64,000 nt of DNA from Lewinella sp038528965 (lineage in GTDB: Bacteria > Bacteroidota > Bacteroidia > Chitinophagales > Saprospiraceae), in the NCBI GenBank assembly GCA_038528965.1, contig JBCBEC010000020.1, positions 53,659 through 117,658 on the forward strand. The letters are read 5' to 3'. Below, one piece after another: positions 25,468 through 36,100 of the stretch (position 1 is the stretch's first letter; the number at the start of each line of letters is the position of its first letter). The notes beneath the pieces were generated by a model. The model was given only the letters and a program-made list of their open reading frames with translations, did not search any database and was not told the origin of the DNA. Both the position numbers and the translations under genes were made by a program.

Positions 25468-28400
25468 TTAGCGCTGACAGGCACACTGTGTAGGCATTGC
25501 ACTACCGTTAGTGGTCATCAAAGGCCAGGCATTACCGCTACCCTCTTGCTCAAAATAAAATAGGCTTCGAGGCTGATTGTAATTTCCTACTTCGTTCATG
25601 GTGGCTGCATCGTATAGACGGCCATTTACCATAGTATACTGCACATTCTCCGACTGGCGAATATCTTCCAACGGATTGCCGTCAATGACGATGATATCTG
25701 CCAATTTCCCTGGCTTGAGACTACCTATTTCACTGTCCATACCCAAGTAGCGGGCACCGTTGATGGTTGCCGCTTGTAGGGCTTCCATATTAGTCATGCC
25801 GCCTTGCTCAAGCATCCAAAGCTCCCAGTGGGCACCCAGGCCTTGTAACTGACCATGTGCGCCCAAGTTTACTTTCACACCAGCGTCGGTCAGCTTCTTT
25901 AAGGATTGGCTCACTAAGATGTGACCATTATCGTATTCCTCCTCTGGGATCATGGTACGGTGACGAGAACGGCTATCAACGATCTGTCTTGGGGTGAAGG
26001 TCAACAGACGTTCCTTTTCCCACACATTGGTATGCTGGTACCAGTAGTACTCACCGTTTACCCCACCATAGTTCACAATTAGAGTTGGTGTATTGTGAGA
26101 CTCGGTAGCCCCCCAAAGCGTTGTAACATCATTGAAGAGCGGAGCTACCGGAATGTTATGCTCTACTCCAGTATGACCATCAACAACCATACTCATGTTG
26201 TGGAAGAAGAAAGACCCGCCCTCTGGCACCACCAATAGATCCAGCTCACGAGCAGCCTGCATCACCATCTGGCGCTGTTCCCGCCGTGGCTGATTGTAAC
26301 TTTTCACACTGAATGCACCGTAAGCTTTCGTACGACGCAAGGCAGAACGCGCATCCTCCAAGTTATTGATGACCACTTTGAAGTCACCATCAGCACCGTA
26401 GATAATGGTACCAGTGCTATACAGGCGCGGACCAATGGTATGGCCTGCCTTGATCATCTCACTATGACTAAAGATCATCTCGGAATTGGAGCTCGGGTCG
26501 TGCGCCGTGGTCACACCATAAGCTAAATTGGCGTAATAAAACCAGTTTTGCTGGGGGCTTAAGCCATAACGGAAATCGCCTAGGTGGCCGTGCACATCGA
26601 TGATGCCTGGCATAATGGTTTTACCAGCACAATCGATGATTTGTACGCCACGTGGAATGCGCACATCCGCGCTCGTTCCAACACTACGAATCACGTTCCC
26701 ATCTACTAAAATCGTTCCTTCTTCAATGACCTCATCACCTTCCATGGTAATGATGCGGGCATTCGTAAAGGCCACCATACCTTCCGGCTGGTCCATCGGC
26801 ACTTCTAATGGAATTTGCATACCAATCGTATCCATCGGTGGAAGACTATCCAGGGCACCTTCCAAGAAGGAGAAACGCTCGGTCAGCTCATCAGAGTAGT
26901 ACTCATTACCAAGGGTCCAATGCAATTGCTTACTGTCTGGTGACCAATGAATATTGACCCCTGCATCCCGGGCTACTTGAGCTACCGGTACGGCCTTAGT
27001 TTTTGCATTAATACCAATGGACTTACCGGTTTTCGGAAAAGGAGCAACATAAACTTTATATAATTCCGACCAGGCTATCCATTTGTTGTCAGGGCTGATG
27101 CTAAAGCGCTGAGCGTACTTACCGTCAAAGTGCTTTTTCTCGTCGGAGCCATTGGTTTTGATACTCGAAAAACTCTTGGTCAGGCTGCCAAACAAGAAGC
27201 CCCCCGTCTGAAAGAAGATCCGCTCACCATCTTCACTGAATACCGGATATTCTCCTTTTGGTGTAATAATCATCGGTGCTCCGCCATCAAGTGCTACGGT
27301 ATAAAGACCAGGCTCCGTACAATGCAGATACCCCTGGTGACCGTTACCGCCGTCCTTGCGAAAGACTACCGTTTGACCATCCGGGGAAAAGCTGGGCGTT
27401 CGGTAAATTCCTGGCTCAGCTGTCAATACTTTAGAAGAACCGTCACTTAGGTCATGCAGGATCACACTCCCCTTCTCCTGATCATCCCAACTTACATAGG
27501 CTAGCTGGCTCCCATCAGGACTAAAGGCAGGCTCGAATTCAAAGTGTTCAGCACTGGTGAGGCGTGTAACTTTCTTGGACTCCACATCCATTTTCCACAG
27601 GTATCCTACTGCACTAAACACCAATGTCTTTTCGTCTGGAGAGGTGACTAGATGACGAATCACCTTAACCGTAAAATTATCTTCAAAAACGGGATTATTT
27701 ACCCGCTGTGTGGTAGCCACCTGCGTACTGACCTCTGCAGTAAAGGGAATCTGCTTAGCCGCAACTTTTGAATTAGGATCAGTTGGAACTTGCCAGATTT
27801 TACCATCAGCCCAGATGATGATGTTTTTATCATCCGGTGTCCAATCAAAGCCAGTGTAGACTCCGAAGATGGCCCAGGCCTCTTGCTGGTCCTTACTCAG
27901 GGCGTCATAAATGGGATAGGCTAATCCTGTCTCCAAATTATAAACAAAGAGGACTGACTGCTCGCGCACACGACGTACAAATGCCAGATGTTTTCCATCA
28001 TTAGACAACTGCGGTCGGCAAGCACCACCTGGCCCACGAACAACGGTCTCCATCTTATCCTCCTGCCGATCGTAACGCTTAATTACGTAGATCTGACTAT
28101 TGGGATCTTTATTGTATTGGAAGTAACCACCAGGATACATATCCTCACTGAAGTATACGTAACGCCCATCAGGAGACACCGTTGGTTCGTTGACATCCTG
28201 CTGGTCATTCTTGCGTTTAGTCAACTGAATTCCACTTCCTCCGCTGCGATGGTACAGCCACATTTCCCCGGCACCCAATGAACGTTGCGAGGTGAAATGC
28301 TTACGAGCTACAAAGTACTGTCCATCCGGTGTCCAGGCGGCATTATTCAACAGACGAAAGCTCTCCTTAGTCACTTGAATAGCCTCACTTCCGTCAGCTT

Positions 28401-28752
28401 TCATGATCCAAATATTATCCCCGCCTCCGGCATCACTGGTAAATAAGATTTCGGACCCATCTGGACTAAAGCGTGGCTGTACTTCCCAAGCAAGACCACT
28501 GCGCAAAACAGTCGCTTTACCACCCGAAATTGGCATTTGATAAATATCCCCCAGCATATCGAACACAATAGTCTGCCCATCCGGACTTACGTCTAGGTTC
28601 ATCCAGGTTCCTTCATCCGTAGTGAAGTTTAAGTCTTGCCAGCCCCATGCTCCTTGGGGGGCATTTACATCCCAGGAATCCGGTTTTTTATCCTGGCTCT
28701 TTAGTGCCACTACGCAAGTCATTGCGAGTAGCAAGAAGATAAGTTTTTGCAT
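25468..28752 (-). CDS. Exported TolB-like propeller + amidohydrolase protein
   Basis: 1094 residues with a signal peptide (MQKLIFLLLAMTCVVALKSQ). Residues ~40-640 hold many PD40/TolB-like beta-propeller strands with the xSPDGxx pattern (LDVSPDGQTIVFD, PRFSPDGSEILFT, PAFSPDGSQLAYV, PSFSPDGQTVVFR). From about 690 a composite-domain amidohydrolase begins (TIMPGIIDVHGHLGD with HxH, TTAHDPSSN, GVEHNIPV, and a C-terminal GSLKPGKLADIIVIDGNPLEDI). This two-part architecture is a known Bacteroidota periplasmic type, thought to act on peptides or amides; the substrate is unknown. The tail after ~1060 (ending SAMPTQCACQR) is Cys-rich. It is divergent from the prolyl oligopeptidase gene. Confidence 0.92.
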   Translation of the reverse strand: MQKLIFLLLAMTCVVALKSQDKKPDSWDVNAPQGAWGWQDLNFTTDEGTWMNLDVSPDGQTIVFDMLGDIYQMPISGGKATVLRSGLAWEVQPRFSPDGSEILFTSDAGGGDNIWIMKADGSEAIQVTKESFRLLNNAAWTPDGQYFVARKHFTSQRSLGAGEMWLYHRSGGSGIQLTKRKNDQQDVNEPTVSPDGRYVYFSEDMYPGGYFQYNKDPNSQIYVIKRYDRQEDKMETVVRGPGGACRPQLSNDGKHLAFVRRVREQSVLFVYNLETGLAYPIYDALSKDQQEAWAIFGVYTGFDWTPDDKNIIIWADGKIWQVPTDPNSKVAAKQIPFTAEVSTQVATTQRVNNPVFEDNFTVKVIRHLVTSPDEKTLVFSAVGYLWKMDVESKKVTRLTSAEHFEFEPAFSPDGSQLAYVSWDDQEKGSVILHDLSDGSSKVLTAEPGIYRTPSFSPDGQTVVFRKDGGNGHQGYLHCTEPGLYTVALDGGAPMIITPKGEYPVFSEDGERIFFQTGGFLFGSLTKSFSSIKTNGSDEKKHFDGKYAQRFSISPDNKWIAWSELYKVYVAPFPKTGKSIGINAKTKAVPVAQVARDAGVNIHWSPDSKQLHWTLGNEYYSDELTERFSFLEGALDSLPPMDTIGMQIPLEVPMDQPEGMVAFTNARIITMEGDEVIEEGTILVDGNVIRSVGTSADVRIPRGVQIIDCAGKTIMPGIIDVHGHLGDFRYGLSPQQNWFYYANLAYGVTTAHDPSSNSEMIFSHSEMIKAGHTIGPRLYSTGTIIYGADGDFKVVINNLEDARSALRRTKAYGAFSVKSYNQPRREQRQMVMQAARELDLLVVPEGGSFFFHNMSMVVDGHTGVEHNIPVAPLFNDVTTLWGATESHNTPTLIVNYGGVNGEYYWYQHTNVWEKERLLTFTPRQIVDSRSRHRTMIPEEEYDNGHILVSQSLKKLTDAGVKVNLGAHGQLQGLGAHWELWMLEQGGMTNMEALQAATINGARYLGMDSEIGSLKPGKLADIIVIDGNPLEDIRQSENVQYTMVNGRLYDAATMNEVGNYNQPRSLFYFEQEGSGNAWPLMTTNGSAMPTQCACQR

Positions 28753-28973
28753 TTAGTAATCCTTTAATCAACTAGGGCTAAGGTAGGTATTTTTCCAAGA
28801 GGGCTTCCCGTTTACTGCGGCAAGTCTGCTGTTCACTGAACCGCACTCAGGAGCTGTCAAGAAATGGCTATCTTTTGCAATCGAAAATCGGGTCAGCCCT
28901 AACTAAGGTTTGCCAATCCCCCGTGCTTCACTAATGAAAGAATCATTTTTACACCCTACTAAACAGTAAAAAC

Positions 28974-31124
28974 ATGTTGTTTCGCATCATTTGCTGCGCT
29001 GGATTGTTAGTACTACTATCATGTGGAAACAATCCCGATACATCTGTGTCAACTAATTACGAGAAAATGCCCGTCAACTACCCAGAAACCGCTACGGTAG
29101 ACCACTCTGACGATTACCACGGCACCAATATTGCCGATCCTTATCGCTGGCTTGAAGTAGATACCGCCCAAGATGTTGAAGCCTGGGTAAAGAGCCAAAA
29201 CGAAGTCACCTTTGGTTACTTGGAGGATATTCCTTTCCGGGAAAAAATTGAAGAGCGACTAACAGACTTACTCAACTACCCACGTTTGAGTTCACCTTTC
29301 CGCGCCGGCGACTATTACTTCTTTTATAAGAACGATGGCCTGCAAAATCAGCCGGTCATTTACTACCAGAAAGGATTGGATGGAGATCCCGAAGTATTCA
29401 TTGATCCGAATACCTGGTCTGAAGATGGCACTACGGCCATCAGCCTTATTGGCTTCTCCGAGGATGACCGCTACGTTGCCATGTCTATTGCCGAAGCAGG
29501 TAGTGACTGGCGTCAGATTCGTGTGATGGAAGTAGCGACCAAGACCGAGTTGGAGGACCGACTTGATTGGGTCAAGTTCAGTGGTGGTGGATGGTCAGGT
29601 AATGGCTTTTACTACAGCCGCTATCCGGCACCAGAGCCCGGCCAGGAGCTTTCAGGGAACAATCAGTACCACAGTGTCTACTATCATGAGTTAGGAACAG
29701 CACAAAGTGAAGATAAACTGGTCTTTCGCGACGACGATAATCCGGGCAACTATCACTATGGCTACGTTACCGAAGATGGCAACTACTACATTATGTTTGA
29801 TGCCCCTGGTACCGATGGTTTTGCCACCTACTACAAAGACCTGAAGAACGATGGTGATTTTGTGGCCTTGTTCCCCGGCTACGAAAGCAAGAACACCGTG
29901 ATCCATAATATTGGTGAGCGTATGCTGGTACTCACCAATATTGATGCTCCTAAATACCGCTTGGTGGAGGTTGACATTAATAACCCAGCCAAAGAGAACT
30001 GGAAGGAGATTATTCCAGAAAGTGATGATCTGCTACAGGGCGTTTCCAGCGGTGGTGGCTATCTCTATGCCAACTATCTGGAGAAAGCGACTGACCGTTA
30101 CTATCGTCACAATTATGACGGCAGTGGTCGTCAGGAGATTGCGTTGCCCGGTACGGGTAGTGCTGGTGGCCTAGGCGGTGATGAGGAAGATGAAACGCTG
30201 TTTTACACCTTTACCTCATTTATTTATCCGCCCACCATTTTCAAATACAATGTAGCAACCGGCGAATCAGAGCCGTTCTACAAAGCGGAGCTACAGTTTA
30301 ATCCGGAAGATTACGTAGAAAAGCAGGTCTTTTATCCTAGTAAGGACGGAACCGAGGTAAGTATGTTCATTGTGCACAGAAAAGGCCTGGACATGAACGG
30401 TGCGAATCCGACTTACCTATACGGCTACGGCGGGTTTAACGTGAGCCTATCACCAAGCTTCAGCGCTTCTCGCTTAGTATTGCTAGAAAATGGTGGTGTC
30501 TTTGCTATGCCTAACCTCCGCGGTGGTGGTGAGTACGGTGAAGAATGGCACCAGGGCGGAATGCTACACAACAAGCAAAATGTCTTTGATGACTTCATCG
30601 CCGCTGGCGAATATTTGATTAGCGAAGGCTATACAAGCAAAGAAAAGCTGGCCATTGCCGGTGGTAGTAATGGTGGTCTTCTAGTTGGTGCCTGCTTGAC
30701 GCAACGCCCCGATCTATTTGCAGTAGCGTTCCCAGCAGTAGGTGTAATGGATATGTTGCGTTACCACAAGTTTACGGTAGGAAAGGGCTGGATTCCAGAG
30801 TACGGCTCCAGTGACGATCCGGAGCACTTTGAAAACTTATTGAGCTATAGTCCACTGCACAACTTAAAGGAAGGTGTAGCATATCCTGCTACTATGGTGA
30901 CTACAGCTGACCATGATGATCGTGTGGTACCGGCACACAGTTTCAAGTTTGCCGCCCAGCTGCAAAAGAGCCATACTGGTGATAACCCGGTGCTGATTCG
31001 CGTTGCCGTTGATGCAGGTCACGGTGCCGGTAAGCCCATTGGCAAAATCATCGAAGAGCAAGCTGATTTGTGGTCTTTCTTCTTCTATAACACGGATGCT
31101 CCGGTGAAGTATATCGAAGGATAA
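28974..31124 (+). CDS. Prolyl oligopeptidase (S9A), lipoprotein
   Basis: 716 residues. A lipoprotein signal (ICCAGLLVLLSCG) anchors it to a membrane. The seven-bladed propeller starts after DPYRWLE (about residue 50) and the alpha/beta-hydrolase domain occupies about 430-716. The catalytic triad is complete: Ser565 (AGGSNGGL), Asp648 (ADHDDRVVP) and His683 (DAGHGAGK). The neighbouring Arg650 matches the substrate-binding Arg of the family. It cleaves short peptides after proline. With the aminopeptidase P and the amidohydrolases of this window it suggests peptide scavenging in the periplasm. The 221-bp gap before it has no clear promoter, only a 7/8 box-like TATCTTTT around 28869. Confidence 0.95.
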   Translation: MLFRIICCAGLLVLLSCGNNPDTSVSTNYEKMPVNYPETATVDHSDDYHGTNIADPYRWLEVDTAQDVEAWVKSQNEVTFGYLEDIPFREKIEERLTDLLNYPRLSSPFRAGDYYFFYKNDGLQNQPVIYYQKGLDGDPEVFIDPNTWSEDGTTAISLIGFSEDDRYVAMSIAEAGSDWRQIRVMEVATKTELEDRLDWVKFSGGGWSGNGFYYSRYPAPEPGQELSGNNQYHSVYYHELGTAQSEDKLVFRDDDNPGNYHYGYVTEDGNYYIMFDAPGTDGFATYYKDLKNDGDFVALFPGYESKNTVIHNIGERMLVLTNIDAPKYRLVEVDINNPAKENWKEIIPESDDLLQGVSSGGGYLYANYLEKATDRYYRHNYDGSGRQEIALPGTGSAGGLGGDEEDETLFYTFTSFIYPPTIFKYNVATGESEPFYKAELQFNPEDYVEKQVFYPSKDGTEVSMFIVHRKGLDMNGANPTYLYGYGGFNVSLSPSFSASRLVLLENGGVFAMPNLRGGGEYGEEWHQGGMLHNKQNVFDDFIAAGEYLISEGYTSKEKLAIAGGSNGGLLVGACLTQRPDLFAVAFPAVGVMDMLRYHKFTVGKGWIPEYGSSDDPEHFENLLSYSPLHNLKEGVAYPATMVTTADHDDRVVPAHSFKFAAQLQKSHTGDNPVLIRVAVDAGHGAGKPIGKIIEEQADLWSFFFYNTDAPVKYIEG

Positions 31125-31272
31125 TCGGGAAGTAAGAAATACGAGATTAGAAGCGGGAAATGGGGGATTTGGCTCCTGTTTCCTGCTTTAATTAGGATTA
31201 GGATTAAAATTAGAGTTAGAATCTACTGGATTCATTTAATCACTAAAGACACTAAGCACTCCTGTTTTTTTC
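31125..31272. other. Low-complexity spacer
   Basis: Purine-rich and TTAGGATTAGGATTA-like low-complexity sequence (about 31190-31220), then a variant of the CACTAAAGACACTAAG motif family. No gene is visible. It leads into the repeat pair starting at 31273. Confidence 0.5.
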
Positions 31273-31383
31273 AGAACCATTTAAGGCATATCAGAGCATA
31301 TAAGGAAGTATTCCATCTCCTCTATTTTGAACCACATAAGACACTTCAGAGCACATAAGACACACTCAACTAATTCAACCAAT
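31273..31383 (+). repeat. Intergenic direct repeat, copy 1
   Basis: A ~111-bp unit starting AGAACCATTTAAGGC and ending AATTCAACCAAT, repeated almost identically at 31405-31517 (period 132 bp). Each unit is itself built of two related ~50-bp halves, ACCATTTAAGGCATATCAG... and ACCACATAAGACACTTCAG..., so four homologous sub-units are present in all. Confidence 0.9.
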
Positions 31384-31404
31384 CAAGGCAACCGAAGGTT
31401 TTTT

Positions 31405-31517
31405 AGAACCATTTAAGGCATATCAGGGCATATAAGGAAGTGTTCCATCTCCTATCTATTTTGAACCACATAAGACACTTCAGAGCACATAAGACACACT
31501 CAACTAATTCAACCAAT
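31405..31517 (+). repeat. Intergenic direct repeat, copy 2
   Basis: Second copy of the unit at 31273, differing by a few substitutions and a 2-bp insertion (CTCCTATCTATTTTG against CTCCTCTATTTTG). The minus-strand open frame across the two copies (31403-31660) is a by-product of the repeat. Confidence 0.9.
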
Positions 31518-31600
31518 TTAACTAACCAAGGCCGACGTGCTCCTACACTGCGTCTCTTCGCCAAAGCTACGGCGCAAGTGTAAGGAGGCCTAACTAAATC
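31515..31600 (+). repeat. Long form of the dispersed intergenic element, with hairpin
   Basis: 31515-31537 matches the minus strand of 4676-4698 (22 of 23 nt), and 31584-31598 matches its other flank. Between them lies a hairpin absent from the 4.6-kb copy: GGCC...CTCCT-ACACT-GCG on the left pairs with CGCA-AGTGT-AAGGAGGCC on the right, with two single-base bulges (about 31530-31590). The loop holds CGCCAAAGCTACGG, whose near reverse complement CCGTAGCCTTTGGCG recurs at about 31634-31648. Confidence 0.6.
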
Positions 31601-31755
31601 CACCAAATTCACTAACCCAACTAATTCTATCCACCGTAGCCTTTGGCGTAGGAGGCCCAACTATCCTAACTTCTCCTTAACAACCCTTAACCCTCTTTAA
31701 CCACCCACTACGCGGCATTAACGGTTTCATAGGCACTAAGCGACAATTAGGGGCA

Positions 31756-31763
31756 TATTTTTG
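31756..31763 (+). promoter_or_regulatory. -7 box TATTTTTG for the lipoprotein gene
   Basis: An exact TAnnTTTG match about 70 nt upstream of the ATG at 31832. It argues for a leader that includes the earlier in-frame ATG at 31775, which I therefore did not use. No -33 element is obvious. Confidence 0.45.
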
Positions 31764-31831
31764 GTGTATACGAGGTGAACGACACCTCCGAAAGCCAACA
31801 AGTATTACCGAACGCCCAAAATTTTAGTCTT

Positions 31832-33028
31832 ATGAACCGTATCACAGTAGTCATTTTCTTGCTGAGCACCGTATTGTTTACGCTTCAGAGCTGTGCAAGT
31901 GCCGAGAAATTGGTAGATCATGGCCGCTATGATGAAGCCATCGCACTGGCCCAACGCAAGCTGAGTGGAAAGCAGCGCAAGAATCCAAAATTGGTTAGAG
32001 CTGCGGAAGAAGCATTCCGTAAAGTGAATGCCCGCGAAATGCGTCAGTTGGATCGCCTGAAGAACTCTAATGATGCGAACCGTTGGGGAGAAATTAATGC
32101 CCTTACCCGCCGGATTCGTCAGCGTCAGGAAGCTTTGCAACCCCTTTTGCCTTTGACCGATAAGCATGGTTATACGGCCCAATTCCGCTTTGCGAATGTG
32201 GACGGGCTGGAGCAGGAAAGCCGCGAAAAAGCCGCCGCTTTTCATTACGCTGAAGCAGGCCGCCTATTGCAGCAAGCACGCAGAGGTGATAAGCATGCGG
32301 CTAGAGCTGCTTACCGCGAATTGGAAGAGACCCAGCGCTATTTCCGTCGTTACGAAAATGCGAATGCCTTGCAGAACGAGGCACACCAGTTGGGTATCAC
32401 CCATATCCTGGTCACGGTGGCCAATAATGCACCAGTGGTAACTCCAAGTCAATTTGATCGCTACTTGACGAATATCAATGTTGCTGATCTTAATAACTTC
32501 TGGCAGCATTACCACGTACGCGATAACCAGCGTCAAGGCTTTGATTACGAGATCAAAGTGCGCATCACAGATATCGCCGTGAGTCCGGAACTGGTAAGAG
32601 AGCGGGAATATACGGATAGCAAGATCATTCAAGATGGCTTTGAATATGTCCTGGACGAGCGCGGTAACGTAGCTAAGGATTCTCTCGGCAACGATATAAC
32701 GGTACCTCGTGAAGTAACCGTACAAGCTTGGGTCTTGGAGACGCTACAACAAAAGGAAGCTACCGTTGAAGGTTTGGTAGAAGTCCGCAATCTGAGTACT
32801 AATCGCTTGATCCGTAGTGCACCATTAACCGCCAGCGCCTTTTTCGAGAACTACGCCTCTACTTTCCGGGGCGATAAGCGAGCCTTAAGCCGCGAAACTC
32901 GTCAAAGAATTGGGAACAGCCCAGTGCCTTTCCCAAGTAACGAAGGCCTAATCTTGCAAGCGGCGGAGCAGTTGAAGCCGGTCCTTTTAGACCGAATCCT
33001 GGATTACAATCACTTAGTTGAAGTGTAG
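31832..33028 (+). CDS. Lipoprotein of unknown function
   Basis: 398 residues from the ATG at 31832, which starts directly at a lipoprotein signal (MNRITVVIFLLSTVLFTLQSCAS; Cys about residue 21). The ATG at 31775 would bury that signal. The mature part begins with a TPR-like helix pair (AEKLVDHGRYDEAIALAQRKL) and long Arg/Gln/Glu-rich helices (about 55-170). A beta-rich C-terminal half follows (ITHILVTVANNAPVVTPSQFDRYL, then DYEIKVRITDIAVSPE, VTVQAWVLETLQQKEATVEGLVEV). I do not recognise the family; it looks like a periplasmic or outer-membrane scaffold. A strong terminator follows. Confidence 0.85.
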   Translation: MNRITVVIFLLSTVLFTLQSCASAEKLVDHGRYDEAIALAQRKLSGKQRKNPKLVRAAEEAFRKVNAREMRQLDRLKNSNDANRWGEINALTRRIRQRQEALQPLLPLTDKHGYTAQFRFANVDGLEQESREKAAAFHYAEAGRLLQQARRGDKHAARAAYRELEETQRYFRRYENANALQNEAHQLGITHILVTVANNAPVVTPSQFDRYLTNINVADLNNFWQHYHVRDNQRQGFDYEIKVRITDIAVSPELVREREYTDSKIIQDGFEYVLDERGNVAKDSLGNDITVPREVTVQAWVLETLQQKEATVEGLVEVRNLSTNRLIRSAPLTASAFFENYASTFRGDKRALSRETRQRIGNSPVPFPSNEGLILQAAEQLKPVLLDRILDYNHLVEV

Positions 33029-33055
33029 CCAATATATAGTGTGATCAATTAAAAA

Positions 33056-33094
33056 GAGCTCGGACATCAGTGATGTTCGAGCTCTCATTTTTTT
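33056..33094. terminator. Rho-independent terminator between convergent genes
   Basis: GAGCTCGGACATC (33056-33068) pairs with GATGTTCGAGCTC (33072-33084), 13 bp with one G-T pair and a 3-nt loop, followed by CATTTTTTT (T-run 33088-33094). An A-run (33051-33055) on the other side means it may also serve the minus-strand gene. Confidence 0.85.
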
Positions 33095-33130
33095 GGCTAT
33101 TCGAAGATCTTAAAATCCTCGATTATGATC

Positions 33131-36100
33131 CTACTGCACTGCTTGAATCCGGCGGAGGAATAGATTGGCAGAACTCACCTCTACCGGCTGAATTTCAAAG
33201 GTCTCACCGTCCGGCATTTTCCGCACCAAGTCTTTGACCTTCATACCTTCCAACTGCTGCATAAAGACCGTATTATTGGAGGTGATACTGAGGATACCCG
33301 CCTTGAAACCGAAGAAATAAAACAAACCACTAGGAGACTTAACATAAATGTACAAGCGATCATCGTTATCCGCCGACGGCATCTTCACTTCGATATAAGA
33401 CTCGATCTGCTTGTTGAGCGGATCACCATTAACCGAAATCAAACCATTGGTCTTCTTGGTAGATACAAAGGACTGATAATCTCCATGCCACTTCATCGGC
33501 ACTTTACTAAAGAGAAAATCGTAGCCATTTACACGCTTAGCAACATCGAGCACACCGAGTCCAAGGCCGGCTAAGGCGTCCTCTCGTTCCTTACTCTCCG
33601 GGAACAACTCACGAACTGTTTTTTGGTAGAAACCCACATCCGATAAGTAGCCAATCGCCCGGGCCTCAAAGCCGGCCGATAAGAAGTCGTTGTGGACGAT
33701 TTTCAATAAGTTCTCAGGGATGAGCATCTCCATGCCCAGCATGAACTCAGCAGTGACGGGTATCACAACTTCTTCTGGCACTGCTTCTTCCTCGGGTTCG
33801 TCGCTCACTAATGGCTCATCAGCCAGCATAATTCCACTAGACTCTTCTTCTTCCGGCTCTTCCTCCTCCACCGGAGCAGGGAACTTGGTTTCAGCTCTAC
33901 CCGCAGCTTCTATACTTACATATTTCAGCTCGGAACCTAAGACAAACTTACCCTCCGCTTCAACACTACCGTCGCTATTTTTGAAAAGCATTTTATTACC
34001 CACCAAACTCTCGCCTAGTACGATGGAAGAGTCGCCGTAAACCAATTGATCTTTATCCTCCAAGTATTTGATAACACCAGTGGAAACATCCAAAATACGG
34101 CGGTCTTTGCGGTAAAGCAACGGAGTTACTAAACGAGGATAGATTCTGGAAAACTCTCTGGAAAGGAACAAACCAGAAAACAATGGCTCGTCGTCGTACG
34201 ATTTCGGAACGTCGTAGTCAATGACCAAGTCATTCTTATCCCCCTTAAAGTTTACGGTGAACCAGTACTTATTCGGTAAGTTCTCTACGTTAAATCGAGC
34301 GTAACCATCAAAGGTCAGTGCTTTCTCCTCCGCATCCAAAAGGATATCACCTCGGAACTGCGTTTTATGATCGATAAAGAAGGTATCAGAAGGTAAGATT
34401 TCTCCTACCGCGCGCGTTACACTCCGCTTTTCCGAGTAGTCACCTTTTCCAATAGGCTGCCCGGTAATATTCTGTAGCTCAAACTCCTGCTCGTATGGGC
34501 CTACATTGTATTCGTAAAATCCACTTGCCTCATATACCCGGCGCCCTTTGATCTGAACAGTGGCGCGATTGATTACGTGATATTTACTGGTAGTATCGGC
34601 AATAATCTGAGCGTTCTCCAACACCGCCATTTCTGCCTCTGGTGCAATTTCAACGTATTGACTATCGGGATAAATGAAAGCGTCAGATGATACGATGTAA
34701 TCCACCCCTTCAATGGAAAGTAAGCTAGACCGTAAATCATAGGTCGCTTCCTTTCCGTAGAAATTAAGAGAGTCTTGATCTGGATGGATAGAAGTAAAGA
34801 GTGCCTTCTGGTCTTCTTCCGTCAAGAATGTAATGGTACTCCCTTTCATATCCCAGTCAAACTCGTTCATCGTGGTCATGTACTGGTTGTACGGCAGCAA
34901 GGTAACCACACTTTCAGTATTTGCCTCAAAATGCCCGACCGCATCATCAAAGTCCATCAGACCATTGACATTATTCGTCTCCAAGGCCAAACGATCATTA
35001 ACTTCCAGTGCATTAATCCGGATTTGCATGGTATCTGCATCTGCGGAGTTAGCACCAAAAGAGAAAATATTAGAATTGGCCTCCGCCAAACTCCAGGCTA
35101 GCTTACCGGCACCTTTCAGCCCGTTCGGCGTTAATACCAGAGAGCCTTCCAGGCGGTGGTCATCCGCTCGGAAAAGCTGGAAGGGTGCATCTTCGGTACT
35201 TTTTACCAGTAGACTATCACTGTAAGGCCGCCACTCCAGGTCTACTGCCTCACCGTGGACTTCCGGAACCGGAACATCTCCATCGCGGACCTCCTCCAGG
35301 TCAAAGGCATCGGCACTCGCAGTGGCTCGGGTGGGCATAAAAACAAAGTCTTCCGCGTTTACTTCCGCTTGAATATATTCCAGCTTTCCTTTACCCATGA
35401 AGCCACTGTTACTGAGGTTCAGCTCACCGGTATAGGTACCCTTACCATCGTAGGCAGGGTGGCCTTCGGTTGGTGTCTCCGTTGTAAAACCCAATGACTG
35501 ATCTTCCTGAATAACTGCTGTTTCCTCAATATCTGGAAACATCCCGTTACTCCTTAGTACCCCTTCAAATTTCACATCCTGCGGACCGTAGCGATCCAGA
35601 TGATCAAAACTAAAGGGCTCTAACTCAAAGTAAAACGAGTCGCGGACGTAGACACCGCCTCGCGTATCCGGACTATCGTAGAAAATGTAGCTGTTCTCTT
35701 TACTCTGTAGTGAGGGAAAAATTGGAATATCCTTACGACCAGACTTATTATTCGGCGCGTCCACTAGCAAAACGCCTTGTAAGTGCTCAATACGAGATCC
35801 TAGGCTAAGCGCTTCCGGACGGTTATTCTCATCCAGGTTTCCGGTAGGGACATATAGATCCCAGTAGCGGACGGAATCCAGGTTGATCTTGTAGTCATCA
35901 TAAATGAATTCAAAATCCTTACCCTGCAATTTACTGTAGCCAGCGAACACCTCACCGTCAAAATCAAAGTTGCGGTTCCCGCGTACAAAGGCCTGATTAC
36001 CAGAAGGAAGTGCGCCAACTCGTTGTGCCCGACTAAACTCAATGCGCTCAACACCATTCAATAGTGAATAACCATTTTGCAGATTGATCGTAGCATTGGC

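Noticed and set aside
31403..31660. 85-codon minus-strand frame (LVELVECVLCALKC-like)
   Set aside because: It runs across the two direct repeats and hairpin element, has the composition of repeat translation, and has no promoter or signal.
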